A DNA stretch of 45,642 nucleotides from a virus: positions 1 through 45,642 of the IMG/VR virus record IMGVR_UViG_3300023284_001280; one strand, 5' to 3'. Every line of letters starts with the position of its first letter. Within the stretch, counting starts at the first letter, position 1. Made by a program: the position numbers and the translations under genes. The notes beneath the pieces were generated by a model. That model saw nothing but the letters and a program-made list of their open reading frames with translations, made no database searches and was not told the origin of the DNA. This document shows positions 8,602 through 16,310 of the stretch, piece by piece.

Positions 8602-9051
8602 GTGAGCATTTACGGACCACGGTTCGATGCGAAAATAAAGGATGACGCCAACACTACTTTTTTGGATGGAGTCTTTGGTGAAATAGTCAGAAGATTCCGC
8701 AAAGGATCCAGCACAAATTTTGACGATCTTCCGGCTGTTGTCGATCGCGATGACTTGTCGGGGACGAATGAAGAATATGGCGATGGTGCTGTGTTGGACG
8801 ATCGCAAGGGTGATGCCGAACGACAAACCTATAAATTGGAATTGTCAAAGGATGTCACTCCACCGATTGACCACCGTGACACGTTTCTGATTGCGCCCAC
8901 TCCGGTCCACACAATTGCCGATCTGCTTGCAGTCGGTAGGAAATGGGGAGTCCGTCGAGATCTGGGTGAAGACGCCGGCCTAAGAGCCTTCCGTTTGATC
9001 CGAAAAGTCGGTCGACACACACGACAACCGAAGATCAGAAGGATGCAATGA
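8602..9051 (+). CDS. Putative head-tail joining protein
   Basis: 149 residues starting with GTG 14 bases after the preceding stop, with GAGAAAG upstream. The order capsid, small protein, this gene, next two neck proteins, tail protein suggests a head-completion or joining role such as gpFII-like adaptors. The sequence is mixed alpha/beta with a basic C-terminus (RKVGRHTRQPKIRRMQ); no motif was recognised. Confidence 0.6.
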   Translation: MSIYGPRFDAKIKDDANTTFLDGVFGEIVRRFRKGSSTNFDDLPAVVDRDDLSGTNEEYGDGAVLDDRKGDAERQTYKLELSKDVTPPIDHRDTFLIAPTPVHTIADLLAVGRKWGVRRDLGEDAGLRAFRLIRKVGRHTRQPKIRRMQ

Positions 9052-9054
9052 CCT

Positions 9055-9585
9055 ATGGCCAACGAAGTTGTTGTCCCGGACGACATGCTTTCCTTACCGA
9101 TGCAAGGCCTTGCAAACCTAGTTGCGGATAGCACTCAGTTTAGGAGCCTGGTCGGAGCTGCCGATCAAGCCGCGGCACTTAAAGAAATTCACTTTCCTTA
9201 TGCAGAGGATCACGACGATGACGACGACGGCGAATTAGATGCCGGGAGGCCCCGGGCCATTATCAATCCAGGCCCGGGCTTCAAGATGACCAACAAAGGG
9301 GCGCAGAGCTGGAATGCAATTGGAAATTTGTACCTGTGCTTTGAAATCGTACCGGATACGGTTTTGCATCCGAAACGAGACGATCAACTACTGGCTTTTA
9401 CGAACATCATTGGAAGGATCATGTTTGAAATGATGCTCAACTCCGCCAGGAACCTATTAGGTGGTGGTGGGACGCATTTGAATATGTATGAGTTTGACCT
9501 GGTCGATGGGCCAGGCGAATGCGTGATCGAAGACGAATCAGAATTATTTTACGCAATTATTTGGTTAATCAGCTGGGTCAATTGA
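9055..9585 (+). CDS. Putative neck/tail completion protein A
   Basis: 176 residues with an acidic run at about 54-62 (DDDDDGELD). The C-terminal half is amphipathic and aromatic (ESELFYAIIWLISWVN), and the final residues are compatible with burial in an oligomer. It is tightly packed, three bases after the previous stop and directly adjoining the next ATG. Position suggests a tail terminator or completion role; no family was recognised. Confidence 0.55.
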   Translation: MANEVVVPDDMLSLPMQGLANLVADSTQFRSLVGAADQAAALKEIHFPYAEDHDDDDDGELDAGRPRAIINPGPGFKMTNKGAQSWNAIGNLYLCFEIVPDTVLHPKRDDQLLAFTNIIGRIMFEMMLNSARNLLGGGGTHLNMYEFDLVDGPGECVIEDESELFYAIIWLISWVN

Positions 9586-10149
9586 ATGGCTGTATCCCAC
9601 ACACCGACACTGGCATTCACGATCAAAATGTCGGACGGATTATATGGGCTAACCAAACAGGAAAGGCTTTGGAATAAATATGCACGCGAGAGTTTGAAAG
9701 AGGGTTTGGAGGACCACCACAAAGAAGTGATCCCACTCCACTTTCGCCTCGGAGCGTCAAGCAAGTATGCCTACAAGCAACGGAAAGGACTAACACGAAA
9801 ACTTAAACGGATCGTCTGGAAAAAACATCCCATGCTCGATCTCGTGAGATCGGGTGAAACATCCAAACAAATTATGGAGCGCCGTCAAATCAAGTTTGGT
9901 GGCGCCTTTGGATCAGGGAATCGCGCCGCAAAGGGTCTCACAGGTCGGTTGATCATGTGGGCCCCAAGTTATTTGAAACGAAGTTACCGCGGTGGTGGAA
10001 TTGATTTTGACCAAATGGCGAGAGAGATCACGGCCATCTCTTCGAATGAAAAAGACCGTTTCATCGTCAACTACGGCCGTCGTTTGGCGTTCCGGATCAG
10101 GAGCTACCACGGGCATCTCCGAACAATTTACCGATCAACCAGAAGATAA
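9586..10149 (+). CDS. Putative minor tail/tail completion protein B
   Basis: 187 residues, very basic (KRKGLTRKLKRIVWKKHP). Basic proteins of this size at this position often belong to the HK97 gp10 or lambda gpZ tail-completion groups, which cap the head-proximal tail end. The ATG directly follows the previous stop. Assignment is by position and composition. Confidence 0.5.
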   Translation: MAVSHTPTLAFTIKMSDGLYGLTKQERLWNKYARESLKEGLEDHHKEVIPLHFRLGASSKYAYKQRKGLTRKLKRIVWKKHPMLDLVRSGETSKQIMERRQIKFGGAFGSGNRAAKGLTGRLIMWAPSYLKRSYRGGGIDFDQMAREITAISSNEKDRFIVNYGRRLAFRIRSYHGHLRTIYRSTRR

Positions 10150-10161
10150 AGGGACAAGACC

Positions 10162-11130
10162 ATGAGCTTTTTTGATCGCCATTCATTATATCCCGCGCGT
10201 TTCGGCAACATTGTCCTGAAACAAATGTTCGACGTGGGGATGACAACGGAAAATTCCAAAACCCGTAAGATCGTCGCCGGCCGACTGGATCCCAGCGTGG
10301 TCATCACAGCGTTTGCGGATCCTATGGTAACTATCCGGACGAACGATTTCGACGGTGTCTTCGCCGGCGGCGGTGACGTCGTCAGTATTATCAACGGGTA
10401 TGACGTCAATGTGCTGGGTGGTCCCCAGACCAACTCGACATTGATCCAATATCAGACGCGAGAAGACGGAGCTACCTTCAAGGCAGCGGGCAATCCCGAC
10501 CATATCGTTTTGACAAATCAAAAAGGATTTTTGTTGCCACGTGATATTTCCGCGGAACAAGACAGCATCGAAGGCGCGTCCATCGGATTGGATTATTACG
10601 CATTGAGCGAGGACGGCTTCGTGAAGCCGTTGATTGAATCGAAAACCACGCTCACCAGTGTGCCTACGTTCAGCGGTATTTGGTATTTAGGCCCGGTAAT
10701 TCTGGGAGCCAGCTTTACCGACCAATTGCTGGGAATACAGTCCGTCCGAGTCAACCCGGGCATCACGTACCAACCGAAGCGCGCCGAAGGCGAGCCGTTT
10801 GCCGAAGTTGGCTCCATTATTAGCCGGGAACCCGAAATCAAAATCACCACGTGTGACATCAAGTCTTGGGAATCGCTCTTAGGTGAATTGTTTGGGTTGG
10901 CACTCACTTCGACCATCCAAGTTCAGGTCTACTTCCAAAAAGGTATCCATGGAGGCCGGCGCGAAGATTACGACCAGGCCTTGCATTATCGAGTCACCGC
11001 GGTCACGGGTGACATCACACCGGATGAAATCCAAGTGACCCAATTGGAAGACAGTCGACTGGAAATCACGCTACGAGTCACCGAACAGATCGCCTTAACG
11101 GCGAACACCACAATTCCGTTGACTCCCTAA
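10162..11130 (+). CDS. Putative major tail (tube) protein
   Basis: 322 residues, beta-rich, with a good AAAGGGACAAG leader before the ATG. It is the largest gene between the neck proteins and the chaperone/tape-measure block, where the tail tube gene belongs. Segments such as SIIREPEIKITTCDIKSWES-like strands and ITLRVTEQIALTANTTIPLT suit a tube beta sandwich, but the length is above a plain tube subunit and the call is by position. Confidence 0.5.
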   Translation: MSFFDRHSLYPARFGNIVLKQMFDVGMTTENSKTRKIVAGRLDPSVVITAFADPMVTIRTNDFDGVFAGGGDVVSIINGYDVNVLGGPQTNSTLIQYQTREDGATFKAAGNPDHIVLTNQKGFLLPRDISAEQDSIEGASIGLDYYALSEDGFVKPLIESKTTLTSVPTFSGIWYLGPVILGASFTDQLLGIQSVRVNPGITYQPKRAEGEPFAEVGSIISREPEIKITTCDIKSWESLLGELFGLALTSTIQVQVYFQKGIHGGRREDYDQALHYRVTAVTGDITPDEIQVTQLEDSRLEITLRVTEQIALTANTTIPLTP

Positions 11131-11177
11131 TCAATCATCCCAAACACATTTCGTAATCACTAGCAAAAGGGAAAATC

Positions 11178-11579
11178 ATGGCCAGCTTTACCGAAAAACT
11201 TAATTTGAATTGGAAAGATATTTCGGGCGATTCGCTGACCCGTGAGATCAGCCTGGTCGGGGACGGAATTGTTCAGCGATCGGTGGCCTTGGCGGATCCT
11301 GAAACGGATAAACAAGTCGCCCTGGTATTAGATGTCAGCACGATCAAAATGCTTTATATGGTCAGTGGAGTGGATCTCACGCTGAAAACGAACAGTAGTA
11401 GTGTGCCGGACGATACGATCAGCATGTTGGCCGGCGTACCGATTTTGTTCTATGCGGGCAGCGGATATTTAATTGGCGATCTTTTCACGGCGGACATCAC
11501 AACTGATATTTTCCTCACGACGAGTGGCGGGGGTGTGAGTGCGTTTGAGTTACGCTGTGTTTTAGATTCCACACCGTAA
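11178..11579 (+). CDS. Small beta-rich virion protein
   Basis: 133 residues, almost entirely predicted beta by eye (alternating hydrophobics, many Gly/Ser/Thr). It follows the putative tube gene by 47 bp with AAAGGGAAAATC before the ATG. It could be a second tail tube or a tail/capsid surface protein. No family was recognised. Confidence 0.55.
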   Translation: MASFTEKLNLNWKDISGDSLTREISLVGDGIVQRSVALADPETDKQVALVLDVSTIKMLYMVSGVDLTLKTNSSSVPDDTISMLAGVPILFYAGSGYLIGDLFTADITTDIFLTTSGGGVSAFELRCVLDSTP

Positions 11580-11610
11580 GCTGGCGATTTGACCTTCCAC
11601 CTGAACTAGT

Positions 11611-11624
11611 ATTTCCTGGGAAAT
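11611..11624. promoter_or_regulatory. Palindrome ATTTCCTGGGAAAT, copy 2
   Basis: Near-perfect palindrome (TATTTC-N4-GAAATA, 11610-11625) ending three bases before the ATG at 11628. The GGGAAA half would be the ribosome binding site, so pairing of the two halves would hide it. Same motif as at 13, 23929 and 38208. Confidence 0.6.
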
Positions 11625-11627
11625 ATC

Positions 11628-12968
11628 ATGGCCGTCGACCTCACTGTCCTATTCACCAATCGGATTGGCCCGGGGGGCACCTTGCTCAACGTCGTCAACG
11701 AATTCCTCGGTGCAACGGGTACGCAATTGGCAACGGACATCGAGACGCGCTGGCAGACGCTTTTCGATGCCTTCGACGCCGAAGACCCCGACGGCCGCAG
11801 TTGGATTGAGGCGATGCTGGGGGCCTTGGAAACGTATCGTGGGACTGCGCCATCGTTTTTGGCCACCCTGGCGGATTCCCTATCCCAAACGCTCGTCGGG
11901 ATGGTGCATTTGGACAACCGGCTGCCGGAAGCCACGATCGAGCTGGCCATGGCCGAGTTGATCGTCCAGCTCAATGCGTCGGCCGATACAGTCAATGCGA
12001 ACGCTGTGGGTGTCACGGTGACGCCGGCGGCGGGCAATGACGGCGACGGGGTTACCGTCGTGAGCCTGTTGGATGGCGAAGGCAAAACCTTGGAATTCGT
12101 CTACGACGAAGATATCGAGGTTTCGGTGGTCAACGCGGACACGTCCGGATCCGAAGAATTGGAAGCCGCGAGTGAGGAAGAGATCGGTGACAAACTCAGT
12201 TTTGAGTGGCCCGAGGGCAGCGGTGCAACTCAGTCGTACACGGCCGTCGATGCGGCCGGCGGGGACAACCTGGCTCTCAACGGAGACTTCGAAGATTTTA
12301 CCGTCGCGGACACCCCAGACAATTGGACGATCATCACGGGATCCGCCGGCACCGACATCCTCGAGACGGTCACGGCCTACAAGGGATCTAAGGGCCTCGA
12401 ATTCAAGGATGACACCGCGGAACCCCACATTCGTCAATTGATCGCCGACCTTGAGTCTAAAACACCATTGGCGGTCAATGTCCTAGTCCGTGAACTCGCT
12501 GGGAACTTCCTGGCCGGCGATGAACTGATCATCGATCTGTTTGATGGGACGTCGATCATCCAGGACGAAGCGGGGAATGACAATTCACTCACAATTGATT
12601 TGCTGAATTTGGGAACCACCTACGTCAGCAAAACGGCCGTATTTCGGCTCCCCGAGCCAGTTCCCGCCTCGGTGTTTTTGCGGGTTCGTGGCAATGGGAT
12701 CTTTGGCGGGGGCGATTCCGTTTTGATCGATCACCTGGCCATGGTCCCCATGGTGCAGCATTACGAGGGCGGGCCGTTCATCACATTCTTTTCAGGCGCC
12801 AACGATTGGTCCGAGGATGATCTTATCACGATTGTGCCCACGAATGATTACGCCGGCCTCGTGCAAACATTCTTCTGGCGAATTTTTGATATGGAAACGC
12901 TTGGTTTAATCTTACCCAGCAACGCGGCGGGGGGCGAAACAATCTTGGACAGCATTATTACTCTGTAG
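11628..12968 (+). CDS. Virion-associated protein with CBM-like domain
   Basis: 446 residues, acidic. The N-terminal 130 are helical (DIETRWQTLFDAFDAEDPDG), followed by a beta region. Residues about 205-370 begin with NLALNGDFEDF and DTPDNWTI, a pattern seen at the start of CBM4/9-like jelly-roll domains, so a carbohydrate-binding role is plausible. The gene is visibly more GC-rich than its neighbours and is led by palindrome copy 2, so it may be a recent insertion (a moron-like unit) in the tail operon. Function not established. Confidence 0.6.
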   Translation: MAVDLTVLFTNRIGPGGTLLNVVNEFLGATGTQLATDIETRWQTLFDAFDAEDPDGRSWIEAMLGALETYRGTAPSFLATLADSLSQTLVGMVHLDNRLPEATIELAMAELIVQLNASADTVNANAVGVTVTPAAGNDGDGVTVVSLLDGEGKTLEFVYDEDIEVSVVNADTSGSEELEAASEEEIGDKLSFEWPEGSGATQSYTAVDAAGGDNLALNGDFEDFTVADTPDNWTIITGSAGTDILETVTAYKGSKGLEFKDDTAEPHIRQLIADLESKTPLAVNVLVRELAGNFLAGDELIIDLFDGTSIIQDEAGNDNSLTIDLLNLGTTYVSKTAVFRLPEPVPASVFLRVRGNGIFGGGDSVLIDHLAMVPMVQHYEGGPFITFFSGANDWSEDDLITIVPTNDYAGLVQTFFWRIFDMETLGLILPSNAAGGETILDSIITL

Positions 12969-12977
12969 GAACTCATC

Positions 12978-13697
12978 ATGTCAAATCCTGGCGGACATTT
13001 TCAAATCTACGTGCCCGGTAGATTTTCGTGTACCAAAGAAGAATCCAAAAAACTTGGTATCACCGAGTTAATGGAAGAAGGGACACAGACGCTCACAGAA
13101 ACCCAACTGGGCCCGGACGGCAAATCTGGATATTTGTTGGGTTGGGAAATGAGGGGTGGAATGGAAGCCATAGCGCCGAACTACAACGCAGAAAAACAAA
13201 CTTGGTTTCCAGCGCAGGCGGTGGAAGAAGAGGACCTTGCAGAAGGACGGTATTGGTACGGATTTTATAATGAACGTCCCGTTACTCCCGAAACCTTGCA
13301 GAAAGAAAAGACGTTTGCTTCCATGCCCGTAACAATGTGCGATGGGAACGAATGGCTTGTGCCCATTGCAGATTTTCTACCGCACACGTGGACGCGCAAA
13401 GGCAAAGTCATCAAGAAAGAGTTTGAAAATTACTCCAATTTGGCTCAAGAATATTTCGATAAGATTTCCACTTATGATCAAAAGGGAATCTCGTTTCAAG
13501 TTAAAGGTGGATTTGAGTTTTGTTGTTTGGGCCTGGCACTGAATTATCGAATTACCGAAGACATCGTCGAAGGTCTGAAATTGATCGACGACGACACGTT
13601 TTTGGCCTTTGCTATGGCATCCGTTGAATTGGATGTATTGCAGATCATTAATGATCAAAAAAAAACAGAAGAATCCGAACTCATCCCCGATGGATGA
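12978..13697 (+). CDS. Putative tail assembly chaperone (G-like)
   Basis: 239 residues located immediately before the tape measure gene, the standard place of tail assembly chaperones. Acidic, mixed alpha/beta, with a C-terminal helical stretch (LAFAMASVELDVLQIINDQ) followed by lysines. Codons for residues 228-229 form A_AAA_AAA (13658-13664), a classical -1 slippery heptamer in the right phase. Slippage would give a 286-residue G-T-like fusion using the frame that ends at 13837. No clear sequence family was recognised, so the role is by position and frameshift signal. Confidence 0.65.
   Translation: MSNPGGHFQIYVPGRFSCTKEESKKLGITELMEEGTQTLTETQLGPDGKSGYLLGWEMRGGMEAIAPNYNAEKQTWFPAQAVEEEDLAEGRYWYGFYNERPVTPETLQKEKTFASMPVTMCDGNEWLVPIADFLPHTWTRKGKVIKKEFENYSNLAQEYFDKISTYDQKGISFQVKGGFEFCCLGLALNYRITEDIVEGLKLIDDDTFLAFAMASVELDVLQIINDQKKTEESELIPDG
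13658..13664 (+). promoter_or_regulatory. Candidate -1 ribosomal frameshift site A_AAA_AAA
   Basis: Nine consecutive A residues (13657-13665) place an A_AAA_AAA heptamer in the zero-frame phase required for -1 slippage. After slippage the reading frame is open from 13664 to the TAA at 13835-13837. Lambda-type tail chaperones (gpG/gpGT) use this arrangement. Confidence 0.55.
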
Positions 13698-13837
13698 AAT
13701 TCTTAATGTGGCTTCATAACAAAGCCCCCGATTATCAGCCGAACCGTATCGACCACGTATTGTTCGCACAGTGGCATGAAGAAAATCTTTCATCCGGATC
13801 AGGTTCCCTGTTACTTCCCACGGAAGGGGGCAGATAA
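13694..13837 (+). CDS. T-like extension of the tail chaperone, 47 codons
   Basis: A short frame, -1 relative to the preceding gene, with ATG at 13694 overlapping the upstream TGA (ATGA). It encodes 47 residues with a protein-like N-terminal half (MWLHNKAPDYQPNRIDHVLF, then AQWHEE). It can be made by -1 frameshifting at 13658, giving 57 extra residues on the 229-residue body, or by stop-start coupling. It ends 14 bases before the tape measure ATG. In lambda the T domain recruits the tube protein to the tape measure. Confidence 0.6.
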   Translation: MKFLMWLHNKAPDYQPNRIDHVLFAQWHEENLSSGSGSLLLPTEGGR

Positions 13838-13851
13838 ATGAGAAATGACCC

Positions 13852-15858
13852 ATGTCGAAAGTCGTATTTGAAGTTGAGGCGCGCCATGCCGGGGCTATTC
13901 AGAAATTCCTTCAATTTCAAAGAGTCGTTGAAGGTTCTGGAAAGACACTTGAACGCATGGGCAATCGGGGGGCTCGGGCCGGTCGCCGCATGACCGGACG
14001 AATGGCTGGTTTCGGCCGTTCCATCTTACAAACGACGATGCTCTTTACGGGATTTGGTGCCACCCTCGGTGCGATCGCCGCCACAGTGATGGTGATACGT
14101 CGCGAATATGATTTTATGAAAAGCCGGAAAATCGAATCCGGTGAATTCGCGTTGAGGGCGGACCCTGGACTGAGAAAGCTACGCGCTTCGTTCGGGGAAT
14201 CAAAGCCTGGCGACAAGATCACCAACGTCGACGAATGGGTTGCTAAATTGAAAACGGATATTGTCGCCACGGGTCTGATTCCAGATCTCGGCAGGGCTGC
14301 GGAGATCTCGGCCGCTACCATTTCTGTCAGTGGTCAACAAATCTCCAAGGATAAGTTGTTTAAAAACATTGAAACAATGGCCAAAATCGCCGGTCCGAGT
14401 ATGGAACTCGAGGCCGCAAGTGGTATGTCGGCCGCGATGACCATTCTCCAACAGCGTAAAGAAGACATCACGGCCCGAGGGGCAGCAGGCCGTGTGGTTC
14501 ATTTATTAAAATCGATTCCCCAAAAAGACTTTCAAACCGCTGCAAAAAATGTATTGCCCGGTATCGGGTCGGCAATGACTGCCGGCCTCACGTTTGAACA
14601 GGCAGGGGCGGCGTTCACCGGCATCTCTCAAACCTCAGCGGACATCCAAGGCCGTCGAAGTGCGACGGCTCTGACCACATCAACTATCTGGGCCCGAGAA
14701 GCCCAAATGGAAATGGCAAAGCGCGACAAACGCATTCAGAATATGCAGTTCAGTGATTTTTACAACTCATTGTTTCAATTGACGGATGTTTATCAATTTA
14801 AGGATGACAAAAAGGTTCAGCGGTTAATGCAAGCAGGAAGAATTCGTTTCATGGGTGGCATGTATATGGGGGAACGTGAAGGCATTTCACCACGGGGAAT
14901 TGAATCAGAAAAAAGGATGGCGGAGAGATTGTTGCCTGGTTTAAAAGAGGCAAGTTTCCAGCAGAAAACAAAAATGGGTACTCTCGGACTCGCAGACGTT
15001 CGACAGCAATTAGCCACTGAGGGTGCTCATCCGAGAGAACTTTACAAAGACTTTATAAAGCGAGGCGTCCCGACGGAAAAACAATATCAGGATATGACGG
15101 ACAAATTGATCCTTGAAATCAATTCAACGAGCACCTCACAAGTCACACGGTTGGATGCGTTGTTACGGGGAACACAAGAATCCTTAAGAGCAGCTCGGAC
15201 CGGGGAACAAGCCCAAGGCGTCCTGCTAAAACAACTGGAACCGTTGATCAAACAGATGAAGGGATTCGCAATTGAAGCCAAATATAAGACTTTTAAGGAA
15301 GCCATCACACCAGGCGAAAGTATTGAGGATGTTCGCAGACGGTTTAGAAAAGATTTCATTATGCCAGAAATCTTAGAACTCTCAAGGAAAAGAGATCGAA
15401 ATCAGAATGTCAATCTAAGACGAAGACAAGATGACGAAAGAATTAGGAGAGAAGGTGGAAGGCGAAGGGCTACTCCTTATGATCCAGCTGAAACTTGGAT
15501 TGGGCCAATGGGCCAACCACTGACGAAAGAGCAAGAATTGACTTTGCAAACCTTGTTGAAAATGCAGGAAGCCATGTTTCTACAAGATGAAATAAATAGA
15601 AAGCAAAGACTGGAAGTGAAAAAGAGACGCAAAGCCGCGGCAACAGAAGGATCTGCAATCGGTACTGAAACACCACTTGAGGAAAGGTTAAATCAATCAT
15701 TGGATCGCAATTCCGAAGCAATTGAGATGCTTTCAGCAATTATGGGTAATCAAAAAATGAAAGTGGAGATTGATGATAAGGCAGGAACCGCTTTACATCA
15801 AACTACGACCTTGGTCACGCCGGCGGAAGAACACCTGGGAGATGGAATAATCGGATGA
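13852..15858 (+). CDS. Tape measure protein
   Basis: 668 residues, mostly helical and basic, with a hydrophobic segment at about 58-82 (TMLFTGFGATLGAIAATVMV). This is the usual layout of a tape measure protein that sets tail length and is ejected into the host envelope. An RMGNRGARAGRRMTGRMAGF block precedes the membrane segment. The C-terminal third is strongly charged coiled coil (RKQRLEVKKRRKAAA). Its length is at the short end, implying a fairly short tail. Confidence 0.85.
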   Translation: MSKVVFEVEARHAGAIQKFLQFQRVVEGSGKTLERMGNRGARAGRRMTGRMAGFGRSILQTTMLFTGFGATLGAIAATVMVIRREYDFMKSRKIESGEFALRADPGLRKLRASFGESKPGDKITNVDEWVAKLKTDIVATGLIPDLGRAAEISAATISVSGQQISKDKLFKNIETMAKIAGPSMELEAASGMSAAMTILQQRKEDITARGAAGRVVHLLKSIPQKDFQTAAKNVLPGIGSAMTAGLTFEQAGAAFTGISQTSADIQGRRSATALTTSTIWAREAQMEMAKRDKRIQNMQFSDFYNSLFQLTDVYQFKDDKKVQRLMQAGRIRFMGGMYMGEREGISPRGIESEKRMAERLLPGLKEASFQQKTKMGTLGLADVRQQLATEGAHPRELYKDFIKRGVPTEKQYQDMTDKLILEINSTSTSQVTRLDALLRGTQESLRAARTGEQAQGVLLKQLEPLIKQMKGFAIEAKYKTFKEAITPGESIEDVRRRFRKDFIMPEILELSRKRDRNQNVNLRRRQDDERIRREGGRRRATPYDPAETWIGPMGQPLTKEQELTLQTLLKMQEAMFLQDEINRKQRLEVKKRRKAAATEGSAIGTETPLEERLNQSLDRNSEAIEMLSAIMGNQKMKVEIDDKAGTALHQTTTLVTPAEEHLGDGIIG

Positions 15859-16298
15859 TCATTTTTAATAATTTAACGATCCCTGGAATCCATGGGCCAA
15901 TTTGGCCATCGCCTCCAGAATTCCAATCAGCCAAATTTAAGTTCTTTGGTTTGGATGGTGTCAGCGAAATCAATGGTGGGCGTGGAATGCGGAGAATCGA
16001 TACTCAAATCTGGATTCATAATAATTTTGCTTCCTTCAAGGCATTGGTATCGTTTCTAGAATTTTTAGATACGCGAGTCGGTGAACACGGTAATTTGAAA
16101 ATTACTTCCGGCGGAGAAGGCGGCGTTCCAAGGACTTACCCGCATTGCACGTTTCTAGGATTCGATCCAGATCGAAGTTTAGGACCACTTCCGGACGTCG
16201 TCGGCCAATTAGATCCAGGACCTTCATTAACTTTTTGGCAAGCTGGCACTTTGATTTGGAATCAATTGAGAATCAAAGGCGGAAGTCTCCCCTTCTGA
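15855..16298 (+). CDS. Putative distal tail/minor tail protein
   Basis: 147 residues coupled to the tape measure gene by an ATGA overlap. Beta-rich with many Gly-Pro turns (PGIHGPIWPSPPEFQ). In siphoviruses the gene after the tape measure encodes a distal tail (Dit-like) ring protein, and this size is compatible with its core. No motif confirms it. Confidence 0.55.
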   Translation: MIIFNNLTIPGIHGPIWPSPPEFQSAKFKFFGLDGVSEINGGRGMRRIDTQIWIHNNFASFKALVSFLEFLDTRVGEHGNLKITSGGEGGVPRTYPHCTFLGFDPDRSLGPLPDVVGQLDPGPSLTFWQAGTLIWNQLRIKGGSLPF

Positions 16299-16310
16299 AT
16301 TAGGTGATCT

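Noticed and set aside
11606-12441. Antisense and alternative frames over the CBM-like gene (including 11880-12437)
   Set aside because: High GC keeps several frames open here. Only the 11628 frame has a ribosome binding site and a sensible fold.
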